Positions 16,483 to 25,978 of a stretch of DNA of 64,000 nt are shown here, in pieces. Position numbers and translations under genes: made by a program. This stretch comes from Mucilaginibacter corticis. Its GTDB lineage: Bacteria; Bacteroidota; Bacteroidia; Sphingobacteriales; Sphingobacteriaceae. The stretch is from positions 1,984,001 to 2,048,000 of the forward strand of contig NZ_VLPK01000001.1 of NCBI RefSeq assembly GCF_007558865.1, in the 5' to 3' direction. The notes beneath the pieces were generated by a model. That model had not been told where the DNA came from. It saw nothing but the letters and a program-made list of their open reading frames with translations, and did not search any database. Numbering within the stretch: position 1 is the first letter of the stretch; each line of letters begins with the position of its first letter.

Positions 16483-17361
16483 ATGAAAGTTGCAGGTTTT
16501 ACTTTTATACGCAACGCGGTAAAAAACGATTATCCTATTGTTGAGGCCATTACCTCTATTTTACCCATTTGCGATGAGTTTGTTGTTGCCCTGGGTAACA
16601 GCGAAGACGAAACCGAGCAATTGGTATTAGGTATTAACTCGCCAAAAATTAAGATCATCCATACCGTTTGGGATGAAAATAACAGGGAAGGCGGCGCCGT
16701 ATTCGCGGTGGAGACAGATAAAGCTTTTCATGCTATTTCGCCGGATGCCGACTGGGCCTTTTATATCCAGGGTGATGAGTGCGTGCATGAAAAATACCTG
16801 CCGGTAATAAAAAAAGAAATGGAAGACAATTTGAATAATAAAGCCGTAGAAGGCTTGTTATTTAAATACCTGCATTTTTATGGGTCGTATGATTATTACG
16901 GGCATTCGCGCCGCTGGTATCGCCGCGAGATAAGGGTGTTGCGCAATAACAAAGCTATCCACGCCTACCGTGACGCGCAGGGCTTTAGGTGGGACGACAG
17001 GAAGATCAACGTAAAACTGATTGACGCTTATATTTATCATTATGGCTGGGTAAAACCTCCGGCCGGACTAAAACACAAACTGCGCAGCTTTAATAAGTTT
17101 TACCATGACGATGCCTGGATTGAACAGAACGTACCCGAAACCTACGAGTTTGACTATAAAAATGCCGACAGGCTGATCCCGTTTAAGGATACGCACCCGG
17201 CCGTTATGAAAAAGCGTATAGCTGCCACCAACTGGCAACTGGACATTGACCTGGGTAAACTGAAAAAGAAAATGACCCTGCGCAGGCGGGCATTGCAAAA
17301 AATAGAAGATTTAACGGGCTGGCGCGTTAGCGAGTACAGAAACTATAAATTGCTTAAATGA
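16483..17361 (+). CDS. GT2-like glycosyltransferase
   Basis: The 292-residue protein begins MKVAGFTFIRNAVKNDYPI, followed by CDEFVVALGNSEDETEQ and the metal-binding-like segment WAFYIQGDECVHEKY, where a DxD-type acidic motif would lie. The C-terminal part is rich in aromatic and basic residues (YGHSRRWYRREIR) and lacks membrane helices. It resembles GT2 proteins found in LPS or capsule clusters, though the family match is weaker than for its neighbours. Its stop overlaps the next start by four bases, indicating translational coupling. Confidence 0.8.
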   Translation: MKVAGFTFIRNAVKNDYPIVEAITSILPICDEFVVALGNSEDETEQLVLGINSPKIKIIHTVWDENNREGGAVFAVETDKAFHAISPDADWAFYIQGDECVHEKYLPVIKKEMEDNLNNKAVEGLLFKYLHFYGSYDYYGHSRRWYRREIRVLRNNKAIHAYRDAQGFRWDDRKINVKLIDAYIYHYGWVKPPAGLKHKLRSFNKFYHDDAWIEQNVPETYEFDYKNADRLIPFKDTHPAVMKKRIAATNWQLDIDLGKLKKKMTLRRRALQKIEDLTGWRVSEYRNYKLLK

Positions 17362-18533
17362 AACGGATCCTTTACTTCTTTCCGGATAATGTTGGGCAAC
17401 AAACCGCTGGCAATAAAACCCGGGCCATACAACTCTTAAAGTATTTTAAAGAGAAAGGTTACCACGTAGATTTTGCCAGCCTGAAACATGAAAAGGCAGA
17501 CCAGGACACCGAGCAGGATACCATCGACTTTTTGATCAATAATAAATTGGCCGATAATGTTTACCTGTTGCCGCGTAAACCCGGTAAGGGCAACCCTGTT
17601 ATATACTTTTTGAAATATAAGCTATGGGACCTGGTCTATTACTGGTTTGCGTATCCTTTAAGGTCAAATATTCCTACGTTTTTAACTATCAGGCTTAAAC
17701 ATGCTTTTGAGGATATTTTAAGGGCTAATACCTACGATGATATCATTATCAGCTATGTTACCTGCGCCGGGCTGGTGTCAAACAAGTCATTATTAAAAGG
17801 GGCCAAGACCATTATTGATACGCACGATTTTATTACCGCCCAGTTTAAATACAAAAAGCGGTTTAATTTGGGTGTTACCTTCCAGGATGAAATAAACCGG
17901 TTAAATAGCTTTGATGAGGTATGGGCCATATCGCACGAGGAACAATATGTTTTTGGCCAGTTCTGTACAGCCAACATGAGGCTGGTACCGTTAATGATAG
18001 ATACAGATCACTTAACCGGGAAGCCTGCGGCGGAAAAAAAGTACGACCTGATCTATGTAGCCAGCGACAATGTACATAATAAACGGTCGGCGGATTGGTT
18101 CTTTGAGCATGTTTACCCGTTATTGCCTCAAGATATCCGGATTTGTGTGATCGGGCTGATCAACAGGTCTATCCCCGAAAAATATAAAATTGAGCGCGTT
18201 GCCTATGCCGAAAGCCTTGACGATTATTATGCCGCTTCAAAAATTGCGCTTTGCCCTATGTTAACCGGCACCGGCGTTAAGGTAAAGGTGGTTGAGGCCC
18301 TGGCGCATGGCCTACCAGTTGTAAGTACCTTACGGGGTATTGACGGCTTGCCAAATAAAAGGCTGAACGGTTGCCTGGTAAGTGACGACCCTGCCGGGTT
18401 TGCCCGAAACATTATTATCCTTTTAAATAACAAAGAAGAATATACCACGCAAAGCACTTTTGCAAAAGAGCTGTTTAACAACAGTTTTAGCAAAGCAGTG
18501 CTTTATAAAGAGTTGGACAGCGCATTTAAATAA
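17358..18533 (+). CDS. glycosyltransferase, GT-B type (GT4-like)
   Basis: This 391-residue protein overlaps the preceding gene by ATGA and the next by one base, so the three are one operon. The N-terminal domain has GNKTRAIQLLKYFKEKGYHV, and the C-terminal domain shows LIYVASDNVHNKRSADWFF and ALCPMLTGTGVKVKVVEALA followed by GLPVVST, the nucleotide-sugar-binding region of glycosyl transferases group 1. It probably adds a sugar to a lipid-linked glycan; donor and acceptor are unknown. Confidence 0.85.
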   Translation: MKRILYFFPDNVGQQTAGNKTRAIQLLKYFKEKGYHVDFASLKHEKADQDTEQDTIDFLINNKLADNVYLLPRKPGKGNPVIYFLKYKLWDLVYYWFAYPLRSNIPTFLTIRLKHAFEDILRANTYDDIIISYVTCAGLVSNKSLLKGAKTIIDTHDFITAQFKYKKRFNLGVTFQDEINRLNSFDEVWAISHEEQYVFGQFCTANMRLVPLMIDTDHLTGKPAAEKKYDLIYVASDNVHNKRSADWFFEHVYPLLPQDIRICVIGLINRSIPEKYKIERVAYAESLDDYYAASKIALCPMLTGTGVKVKVVEALAHGLPVVSTLRGIDGLPNKRLNGCLVSDDPAGFARNIIILLNNKEEYTTQSTFAKELFNNSFSKAVLYKELDSAFK

Positions 18534-19672
18534 TGGATATCCAGAACCGTAAATTATTTAGGTTAACCCGTTTTGTACTGCTTAAGCTGCCGGCGTTTTT
18601 TAGGTTTCTGGCTAAGTTCAGGAAGACTAAAAAGCGTTTGTTGCTGATAAAGACAGATGCCATTGGCGATTACATTTTGTTCAGGAATTTTATCGAGATC
18701 CTAAAGCGATCAGAAAAGTATAAGGATTATCAAATAGATCTTTTAGGCAATACCATTTGGCGCGACCTGACTGAAACTTACGATAGCCAATTCTTAAACG
18801 CGGCTTACTTTATAAACCCCAGAAGCTTTTACGAGGCCCCGCTTAAAACCCTTAAGCAAGGCTGGCAATTGTTTACCAATAACTATGAGGTAGTATTACA
18901 GCCAACTTACACCCGCCTTTTTATAACCGATGGTTTTGCAGCGCTTACCGCTGCTAAGCAGATCATAGGCTATGAAAGTGATAACGAGGGTATAGTACCC
19001 CGCTACAAAAAGAAAACTGATAAGTTTTATACGCAACTACTGCCGTTACCTGCAGACAGCTATTTTGAGTTTAACCGCAATGTGCATTTCTTTCAAACGG
19101 TTTTAGGCGAAAAGATCTATCTGACATCGCCACAAATAAAAACTGATGCGGTGGCTAAAAATGGCATTGCCATACTGCCGGGCGCGGGCGCTTTTAAACG
19201 TGGCTGGGAGAATGACAAGTTTTTACAATTGATAAAACGCCTGCTGCAACAAACCAAACAGCCTGTTTATTTAATAGGCGGCCCTGCCGAGGTTAAGGCC
19301 GGCGATTATATCATGCAGAACCTTCCGGCAGGAAGTATTGATAATCGCATCAACAAAACATCATTGCCGCAATTGATAGAACTGATAGGCGGTTCGGGCT
19401 TGTTAATTGCCAACGAAACCAGCGCTATCCACATGGCTGTTGCTACACAAACGCCATCGGTATGTATTTTGGGCGGCGGGCATTTCGAGCGGTTTGCGCC
19501 TTATCCTGCGGGGACTGCAAACGCGCCGATTTGCATTTATGATAAAATGCCTTGCTACCACTGCAACTGGCTCTGCATTTATAAAACAGAAAGCCATGAT
19601 CCGTTTCCGTGTATCTCAAACGTCGGCCTTGAAAATGTATGGCAGGCAACGTTGCCTTTGCTTACCTCATAA
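18533..19672 (+). CDS. family 9 (heptosyltransferase-like) glycosyltransferase
   Basis: The 379-residue protein has the GT9 pattern: LLLIKTDAIGDYILFRNF near residues 36-53, then GIAILPGAGAFKRGWENDKF, VYLIGGPAEVKAGDYI and LLIANETSAIHMAVA. Classic GT9 enzymes add heptose to the LPS inner core; in Bacteroidota the sugar may differ. The C-terminus has a cysteine-rich patch (CYHCNWLCIY and a later Cys), a feature I associate with GT9 relatives in this phylum. It is translationally coupled to the GT4 gene upstream. Confidence 0.86.
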   Translation: MDIQNRKLFRLTRFVLLKLPAFFRFLAKFRKTKKRLLLIKTDAIGDYILFRNFIEILKRSEKYKDYQIDLLGNTIWRDLTETYDSQFLNAAYFINPRSFYEAPLKTLKQGWQLFTNNYEVVLQPTYTRLFITDGFAALTAAKQIIGYESDNEGIVPRYKKKTDKFYTQLLPLPADSYFEFNRNVHFFQTVLGEKIYLTSPQIKTDAVAKNGIAILPGAGAFKRGWENDKFLQLIKRLLQQTKQPVYLIGGPAEVKAGDYIMQNLPAGSIDNRINKTSLPQLIELIGGSGLLIANETSAIHMAVATQTPSVCILGGGHFERFAPYPAGTANAPICIYDKMPCYHCNWLCIYKTESHDPFPCISNVGLENVWQATLPLLTS

Positions 19673-19692
19673 CACTAATTGAATTTTTACGT

Positions 19693-19700
19693 TAACTTTG
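19693..19700 (+). promoter_or_regulatory. candidate -7 box for the ABC exporter (TAACTTTG)
   Basis: A TAnnTTTG match 19 bases before the ATG at 19720, in the short gap after the GT9 gene. Confidence 0.45.
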
Positions 19701-19719
19701 CAGACTTTTATAATAGTTA

Positions 19720-21555
19720 ATGAAAACATACTTCCGGCTACTTTCATTTGCCAAACCAATTGAAAAATTTGCTATCCCATATATCATCTTCACGCTTTTA
19801 TATGTGTTTTTCAGCACCATGGTACTGGCCCTGTTAGGCCCGCTGTTAAATACCTTATTTATTACAGATCATGCCGCGCAAACAAAAGTAGTACTGTCTG
19901 CAAATGCCCCCTCTATATTGCACATGCAAGCTATGTTTGAGTATTATCTGCAATACTACATTAATAATTATGGCTCATGGGGCGCTTTGAAATTTGTATG
20001 CGGGGTTATTATAGCAGCTGTTATATTAAGTAATTTGTTCAGGTATCTGTCGCAGCGTATTATGGAAAATTTGCGTTTGCACACGTTATTGAACTTGCGC
20101 CGTACGGTATTTAACAATATTATGGATATGCATCTTGGCTATTTTAATAATGAGCGTAAAGGTGACATTCTTTCAAAGATAGCGTCGGATGTACAATTAG
20201 TACAGTTTTCTGTCACAGGTACGTTGCAAGTTGTATTTAAAGAACCAGCTACTATGATAGCTTTTTTGATTACATTATTTGTCATCTCGGCAAAACTTAC
20301 TTTATATTCTTTACTGGTCATACCTATATCAGCATTTGTAATATCAAGAATTGTTAAACGCTTAAAAGCACAGGCAATAGCCGGACAGCAATCATACAGC
20401 AACATGATCAGCTACCTGGATGAGGCACTTTCAGGCATAAAGATAATTAAAGCGTTTAACGCGACAGATTTTATAAAAAAACGCTTTAATGATGAAAATG
20501 AAAAATATTCATATATAGGCCGTGCCATTGCAAGGCGCCAGCAATTGGCATCGCCTATATCAGAAACGTTATCTGTTACCATGATCTCGTTTATAGTCCT
20601 TTATGGCGGCTATTTGATATTAAACAAACGATCTGACCTTAATGCCGGCCAGTTTATTGCATATATTGCGCTCTTCTCGCAATTGATGCGCCCGGCTAAA
20701 TCCATATCAGATTCTTTCAGTAATATCCATAGTGGTTTAGCCGCCGGCGAGCGTGTTTTGGGATTAATAGACGAAAAACCATTGATCAAAGATCTGCCTG
20801 ACGCGGTTACAGTTACAGATTTTAATAGCGGCATCTATTTTAAAGATGTATCCTTCGCTTATCAGGAAAAGGTGGTATTGTCTGATATTAATTTCACGGT
20901 GCCTAAAGGTAAAACCGTGGCGTTGGTAGGGCCGTCGGGCGGTGGTAAATCTACACTTATGGACCTGATCCCCCGGTTTATGGATCCGCAATCAGGAACT
21001 ATATTTATCGACGATAAGGATATTAAACACATTACTGCGACATCATTAAGAGCTTTAATGGGGGTGGTTAACCAGGAATCTATTTTATTTAATGACTCCA
21101 TTTATAATAACATAGCATTTGGTAACCCCAACGCTACACAGGCCGAGGTTGAAGCGGCAGCACGTATTGCCAATGCCCACAATTTTATTTTAGAAACAGA
21201 CGATGGTTATAACACTAACATTGGTGATCGTGGTACCAAATTGTCGGGCGGGCAGCGCCAGCGCATCTGTATAGCACGGGCGATATTGAGTAACCCGCCA
21301 ATAATGTTGCTGGACGAAGCCACATCTGCGCTGGATACCGAATCAGAAAAACTGGTGCAGGGCGCTTTGAATAACCTGATGAAGAACCGCACTTCGCTGA
21401 TCATTGCACACCGTTTAAGTACTATCCAAAATGCCGACATTATTGTGGTGTTAGAAGCGGGCAAAATTGTCGAGCAAGGCAACCACCAGGAATTGATGAA
21501 TCATAACGGAGTATACCGCAAGTTAATTGATATGCAGACTTTTAGTGATGATTAA
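19720..21555 (+). CDS. MsbA-like lipid/glycolipid ABC exporter
   Basis: A 611-residue half-transporter of the MsbA/LmrA type. The membrane domain has about six helices, starting AIPYIIFTLLYVFFSTMVL. The ATPase has Walker A GPSGGGKST, signature LSGGQRQRIC, Walker B IMLLDEATSALDTES and H-loop IIAHRLST. Its position inside a glycosyltransferase cluster suggests it flips a lipid-linked glycan or lipid A precursor across the inner membrane; that is inference from context. The first extracellular loop is unusually long (about 60 residues). Confidence 0.88.
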   Translation: MKTYFRLLSFAKPIEKFAIPYIIFTLLYVFFSTMVLALLGPLLNTLFITDHAAQTKVVLSANAPSILHMQAMFEYYLQYYINNYGSWGALKFVCGVIIAAVILSNLFRYLSQRIMENLRLHTLLNLRRTVFNNIMDMHLGYFNNERKGDILSKIASDVQLVQFSVTGTLQVVFKEPATMIAFLITLFVISAKLTLYSLLVIPISAFVISRIVKRLKAQAIAGQQSYSNMISYLDEALSGIKIIKAFNATDFIKKRFNDENEKYSYIGRAIARRQQLASPISETLSVTMISFIVLYGGYLILNKRSDLNAGQFIAYIALFSQLMRPAKSISDSFSNIHSGLAAGERVLGLIDEKPLIKDLPDAVTVTDFNSGIYFKDVSFAYQEKVVLSDINFTVPKGKTVALVGPSGGGKSTLMDLIPRFMDPQSGTIFIDDKDIKHITATSLRALMGVVNQESILFNDSIYNNIAFGNPNATQAEVEAAARIANAHNFILETDDGYNTNIGDRGTKLSGGQRQRICIARAILSNPPIMLLDEATSALDTESEKLVQGALNNLMKNRTSLIIAHRLSTIQNADIIVVLEAGKIVEQGNHQELMNHNGVYRKLIDMQTFSDD

Positions 21556-21642
21556 TAAACCACATTGAGTTTATTGTTTCCCGGCTTTAGTATTTGTTTG
21601 CTTTGAGAGTAAGCTTAAGTTTTATGATTTAGCCTGTTTTTT

Positions 21643-22599
21643 ATGAATGAGCTTAAATACCCCTACAAAACCAAATCGGCTGTTCTGTTCATTATATTTA
21701 ATCGCCCGGCAGAAACTGCTGCTGTATTTGAAAAAATAAGAGAAGCGCGGCCGCCGCGTTTATATATCGGAGCTGACGGCCCGCGTGCCGGCAGGCCCGG
21801 CGAAGACGAAATTTGCCGGCAAACCCGCGAAATAGCAAGTAATGTTGATTGGGATTGCGAAGTAAAAACCCTGTTTAAAGATGCCAATGTTGGCTGTAAG
21901 CTTGGCGAAGCAACGGCCATGCAATGGTTTTTTGATAACGAAGAAGAAGGGATTATTTTAGAAGATGATACGCTGCCTTCTAACAGTTTTTTCAGGTTTT
22001 GTGATGAGATGCTGGACAGGTATCGTCATGACACCCGGGTAAGGATCATTACCGGCTCAAACTTTCAGCAGGGGAAAAAATGGGGCGATGCCAGCTATTA
22101 TTTTTCAAACCTGATCCATTCATGGGGCTGGGCCGGCTGGAGGCGCGTATGGAACGAATATGACATGGATTTAAAGCAGTATGATGAAAAAGACGTAAAG
22201 AAAAAATTAGCCAATGTTTTTAATGACCAATTGATCATCGATACCTGGCATGATCTTTTTGTACGTACCAAGTCAGGCAAGATTGATACCTGGGATTATC
22301 AGTTTGGCTTCAGTAATTTTTTTAATAACGGGCTTTGCATAATACCAAATTATAATTTGATCACTAACATAGGGTTTGGTGCTAACGCTACAAATACTTT
22401 TAACGAAGGCAGCGCGTTCTCAAAAATGACTTTAGAAGAGATCGGTGAAATTACCCATCCCTTATATATTCTTCCTGAAAAGGAGGCAGACCTGTTTACG
22501 CTACATAAGGAATTTTACATTGTCGAAAAAAAACGTCAGAATTTGCGCCGCAATCGCTTTAAACGTTGGGTGCGATCGCAGATAATGAAAAAAAAATAA
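21643..22599 (+). CDS. nucleotide-diphospho-sugar transferase-like protein
   Basis: The 318-residue protein begins SAVLFIIFNRPAETAAVFEK, followed by RLYIGADGPRAGRPGE and GIILEDDTLPSNSFFRF, where EDD is the expected metal/nucleotide-sugar DxD-type motif of a GT-A fold. Then comes WGWAGWRRVWNEYDMDL. Similar proteins in glycan clusters are sometimes labelled hemolytic protein HlpA, a name with little functional meaning. It should add a sugar in surface-glycan synthesis. It is separated from the exporter by 87 bases and precedes two closely packed genes of similar type. Confidence 0.75.
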   Translation: MNELKYPYKTKSAVLFIIFNRPAETAAVFEKIREARPPRLYIGADGPRAGRPGEDEICRQTREIASNVDWDCEVKTLFKDANVGCKLGEATAMQWFFDNEEEGIILEDDTLPSNSFFRFCDEMLDRYRHDTRVRIITGSNFQQGKKWGDASYYFSNLIHSWGWAGWRRVWNEYDMDLKQYDEKDVKKKLANVFNDQLIIDTWHDLFVRTKSGKIDTWDYQFGFSNFFNNGLCIIPNYNLITNIGFGANATNTFNEGSAFSKMTLEEIGEITHPLYILPEKEADLFTLHKEFYIVEKKRQNLRRNRFKRWVRSQIMKKK

Positions 22600-22614
22600 T
22601 TAATTTGTTTTTCT

Positions 22615-23520
22615 ATGAGGCCTATACCTATTATTTTCTTTCACTACGGTAACTCCGATTATTTAAAGTACAGCCTTAAGCAAGCCCGCTACTTTAACCC
22701 GGATGCCGAAATTTATCTTATCGGCGATAAGAGCAATAATAAATATTCTTTTGTAAAACATGTAATGGCTTCTGATTTTTCAGACGCTGGAGCACAGTTT
22801 ACACCGGTTTATAAACATCAATCGCCAAACAGCTATAATTATGAATTGAATTGTTTTTTACGGTGGTTTTATGTAAGGGACTTTTGCAAGGCTAACAATA
22901 TTGAAGCTTTTATTTATTTAGACTCGGATGTGTTGGTTTTTCAGGATTTTACAAAGTTAGTACCACTGTTTAATAAAGCCCGTATAGCCAATACCTGCGA
23001 AGAAAATGGTGTTCCGGCCTTTACTTATTTCAAAGATTATAAAACCATCAGCAGCTTTTGCGATTATATGGTTAAAAGCTATACGGAGAAGGCTGCCGTA
23101 GCCAGATTAGATTCAATTTATGAGTCATTTGAAAATGATCCTGAAATGGTAGGCGGCATATGTGACATGATATTGTTCCATCTTTATTTTCATGATCATC
23201 CGGAAGGGGCGTTAAAAGTTGATTTTGTTACTGATGATATTGCCATTGATAGCAATATTAAACGCCCGGATATTTATGAAATGGAAAATGGCTTTAAAAA
23301 AATATATTGGAAAGAGGGCCTGCCATACGGAAAAAACGCGGTAAGCGGTAAATTGATCAGGTTTGCCGCGCTGCATTACCAAGGTAATGCTAAAGATGTC
23401 ATGCGTCAACACTACACCGCCGGAGGATATCGCGTAGCTAAATATTTAGAAGATAGAGGAGTTAAAAGCAAGGTGAAACAGGCTAAAAAGTCAATTAAAG
23501 GTTTATTTAAAAACAAGTAA
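22615..23520 (+). CDS. probable GT-A type glycosyltransferase
   Basis: I do not recognise a firm family. The 301-residue protein has IPIIFFHYGNSDYLKYSLKQ at the N-terminus, a nucleotide-sugar-like fold start YLIGDKSNN, and the clear DxD motif in AFIYLDSDVLVFQDF near residues 98-112, as in GT-A enzymes such as GT8-like proteins. The basic C-terminus (KVKQAKKSIKGLFKNK) could bind the membrane. It starts 15 bases after the previous stop and overlaps the next gene by one base, so it belongs to the same glycan operon. Confidence 0.65.
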   Translation: MRPIPIIFFHYGNSDYLKYSLKQARYFNPDAEIYLIGDKSNNKYSFVKHVMASDFSDAGAQFTPVYKHQSPNSYNYELNCFLRWFYVRDFCKANNIEAFIYLDSDVLVFQDFTKLVPLFNKARIANTCEENGVPAFTYFKDYKTISSFCDYMVKSYTEKAAVARLDSIYESFENDPEMVGGICDMILFHLYFHDHPEGALKVDFVTDDIAIDSNIKRPDIYEMENGFKKIYWKEGLPYGKNAVSGKLIRFAALHYQGNAKDVMRQHYTAGGYRVAKYLEDRGVKSKVKQAKKSIKGLFKNK

Positions 23521-24584
23521 TGCTATTATACCCGTCTAAAACAATAAAAAGGAAATTTCCTGAAAATTATAAAGAAGGCGAGCTGGATTTTTGCCGGCCT
23601 GAATTTGAGTATGATACCAAAAACGCGCAGCTTTTAACCTTTAAAAAATGCTATGTCAGGTTTAACGGCTATTTGTATGATAGTAACTATAATATAGTTG
23701 AAGCAGCTTTAATAGATATTGATAAATACCGTCCCACAAGTTTATTTATACGCTACAAAAAGCTGATCTTAAAACCTAAACGCAGGCTTGCACGCAATCA
23801 AACTTACCTTTTGGCATTTGATGAATGGTCGGGCAATCATTACCATTGGATAACTGAGGTATTGCCAAGACTAATAGTAGTGGCCGACCAATTGCCAGGA
23901 TATATACTGTTGCTGCCCGATATGCCTTACGTACGCAATGTAGGTGTTAAGCTGATGGAATACGCGGGTTTAAAGCCGCTGGGTATTGAGTGGATCCAAC
24001 AGAAGGAAATAGTTAAAGTACCTGAGCTTAAATTAATAACATCTGTTATACTGTCCGGCCGCATTCATGACGACCTGATGAAGCAGGTACAAAACCGTTT
24101 TTTAAGCCTGCCTCAGTTGGCCCAGGCACCACCGGCCAGGCGCAGAATTTATATAACACGTGCTAATGCAACTAACCGGCGCGTATTAAATGAGGATGAA
24201 GTAGTAGCCGTTTTAAAACAATACAATTTTGATGTAGTTGCTTTTGAAGGCTTAAGTATTGATGAGCAAATGCAATTAGCTAACAGCGCATCAATTATGG
24301 TAGCCATACATGGCGCCGGTTTAGCTAATGCCATTTTTATGCAAAGCAATACAGCTGTGCTTGAGTTTAGGCGCGATAAAGTTTACCATAATCAATGTTA
24401 TTGGCATTTATCATCTTCTGTTGGGCAAAAATTTTACTATTTGTTTGGCCAGCCCGATAGTGATAATGTTATCGAAGGTTTAGATGCCTGTAATTTAACT
24501 ATCCCTATAAAACAATTGCAGTTAACCATAGCGCAGATGATCAAAGATGAGCAGGCAAATGATGCTGTTAAGGATAACGGCTAA
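23520..24584 (+). CDS. family 61 glycosyltransferase
   Basis: The 354-residue protein carries the GT61 (DUF563) hallmarks: NHYHWITEVLPRL near residues 109-121, RRIYITRANATNRRVLNED and VAIHGAGLANAIFM. GT61 enzymes include xylosyl- and GlcNAc-transferases of eukaryotes and uncharacterised bacterial capsule or LPS enzymes. It is coupled to the previous gene by a one-base overlap. Its 3' end overlaps the 3' end of the convergent acyltransferase by four bases. Confidence 0.85.
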   Translation: MLLYPSKTIKRKFPENYKEGELDFCRPEFEYDTKNAQLLTFKKCYVRFNGYLYDSNYNIVEAALIDIDKYRPTSLFIRYKKLILKPKRRLARNQTYLLAFDEWSGNHYHWITEVLPRLIVVADQLPGYILLLPDMPYVRNVGVKLMEYAGLKPLGIEWIQQKEIVKVPELKLITSVILSGRIHDDLMKQVQNRFLSLPQLAQAPPARRRIYITRANATNRRVLNEDEVVAVLKQYNFDVVAFEGLSIDEQMQLANSASIMVAIHGAGLANAIFMQSNTAVLEFRRDKVYHNQCYWHLSSSVGQKFYYLFGQPDSDNVIEGLDACNLTIPIKQLQLTIAQMIKDEQANDAVKDNG

Positions 24585-25651
24585 TTGCCAATCAGTTTTT
24601 TTGCCCGGGTTTTGTTTAGCAATATCACAATACCGAGCGTTATACCGTAAACCAGTATAAAATCTGTCAATTTTAGCGATAAATATCCCGGTACGCTTAA
24701 ATGTGGCACATCTATATTGAAATGAATAAATATCTCCGGTAGTACAATTACAACAATTATAAGGTGTATAAGATATATACCAAATGTTGTTTGTCGCGGG
24801 TTAAGGTAGTTGATAAACTTAAAATTTTTAATTTTTAGCAATAAAACAAAAGCCGCGAGTGAGAATAAAATATTACTGATACGTAAAGTATTAAGCGGAT
24901 CAACACTGGTAGGGGTTAAGCTTAGCATTTCATAAATAGCCGCTGTAAACATCACTAAGTTTAAAATAATTAGTAACGTATTCGGTATTTTCTCTATCGA
25001 CTTTTCAAGCCATTCCCAGTGCCTTCTCATTTGAGCACCCAGCCATAAAAAGAAAACAAAGCCCAAAATAGCGGTGGTATGCCATGGCGATACCCATTCA
25101 TAATGAATATTTATAGTATAAAAAATAGTAAACAGGCACAGTATTGTTCCCAGGTAAATTGAGTACAGGTACCGCCTGAAAACCAATAAGATAGTGAGGC
25201 TTACTATAAAGTTAATAATGAACCAATAATTGCTATATAAATAAGTGAGCTTAACGTTTTCAAGTATATTGGCCATGTTAAACCGCCCGTCATGATATAT
25301 ACGGTTTTTAACATAGAGGTTTACAAGCACGCAAAGCAAACACACTGTTGACCAAAATAACCATGGCCAAAATGTAGAAGCCATACGGCGTTTAAGGTAT
25401 TGTGCAGGCGAATACTCGGAAAACTTCTCGCTTATTAAAAAACCCGCCAGCAAAAAGAAAATTACGGTGCCAAACTTAAACAGTTGTATCATGATAGTGT
25501 ACGCCCAGTATTTTGGCGTGCCGTAAGCAAAGTCATAAGCGCCGGCAGCTACGCAATGTTCGGCCACTATACTCATCATCGCGATGCCGCGGATAGCATC
25601 TATAAACTGGTAGTTTTTCTTGGCAGGGGCTTCATTAACTAAATTCTGCAT
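24581..25651 (-). CDS. acyltransferase 3 family membrane protein
   Basis: A predicted O-acyltransferase of about 356 residues and ten membrane segments, which would acetylate or otherwise acylate a surface sugar. The family start YQFIDAIRGIAMMSIVAEHC contains the R-G and catalytic-His region of this family, and FFLLAGFLISEKFS follows. The frame opens at TTG 25660, but ATG 25651 (MQNLVNEAPAKKN) is preferred. It closes the glycan cluster on the minus strand. A candidate terminator lies between a possible upstream promoter and this gene, so it may be controlled by attenuation. Confidence 0.87.
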   Translation of the reverse strand: MQNLVNEAPAKKNYQFIDAIRGIAMMSIVAEHCVAAGAYDFAYGTPKYWAYTIMIQLFKFGTVIFFLLAGFLISEKFSEYSPAQYLKRRMASTFWPWLFWSTVCLLCVLVNLYVKNRIYHDGRFNMANILENVKLTYLYSNYWFIINFIVSLTILLVFRRYLYSIYLGTILCLFTIFYTINIHYEWVSPWHTTAILGFVFFLWLGAQMRRHWEWLEKSIEKIPNTLLIILNLVMFTAAIYEMLSLTPTSVDPLNTLRISNILFSLAAFVLLLKIKNFKFINYLNPRQTTFGIYLIHLIIVVIVLPEIFIHFNIDVPHLSVPGYLSLKLTDFILVYGITLGIVILLNKTRAKKLIGN

Positions 25652-25735
25652 AGGCAGCAAAGATATAATTTGCGATTATTAACGTCTGTCACAATTATAT
25701 AGTACTAAAAAAAGCAGCAGGAAATGCTGTAAATG

Positions 25736-25763
25736 AAAAAAGCCACCCATTACAGGCGGCTTT
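25736..25763 (-). terminator. terminator-like hairpin upstream of the acyltransferase
   Basis: On the minus strand AAAGCCGCC and GGTGGCTTT form nine pairs (one G-U) around a 7-base loop, running into six T. No annotated minus-strand gene ends here; the next one upstream starts at 27940. It lies 85 bases before the acyltransferase start. Confidence 0.7.
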
Positions 25764-25908
25764 AGCATTTATTATTCATTGAGATCAGTTTAATAATAAA
25801 GGATATTTTAATAAACAAAACTGCGTCTGCTTATCAATTAGCGTTTGTTGTTGCAATCAGGGAGGAAACCGTAGTAACCAATAGTTAATTTTATCTTCGG
25901 TAGATAAG
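25736..25908 (-). ncRNA. candidate small RNA or attenuator leader
   Basis: On the minus strand a promoter-like pair, TTTG (25943-25946) and TATATTTA (25914-25921), is spaced by 21 bases and would start RNA near 25908. The RNA would end at the hairpin and U-run at 25736-25763, giving about 170 nt. It has a small internal hairpin (TTATCT-accga-AGATAA). It carries no convincing ORF. It could be an independent sRNA or a terminated leader of the acyltransferase mRNA. The -7 box differs from TAnnTTTG at its last base. Confidence 0.35.
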
Positions 25909-25966
25909 ATATCTAAATATACGTTAATTAATACGAAGGTTGCAAATTTTTTTAACCATTTTAATT

Positions 25967-25974
25967 TACTTTTG
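25967..25974 (+). promoter_or_regulatory. candidate -7 box for the GH3 gene (TACTTTTG)
   Basis: A perfect TAnnTTTG ending four bases before the ATG at 25979. A TTG lies at 25940-25942. If used, the mRNA would be essentially leaderless. The rest of the 327-base gap 25652-25978 holds the candidate small RNA and otherwise nothing recognisable. Confidence 0.5.
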
Positions 25975-25978
25975 ATTT

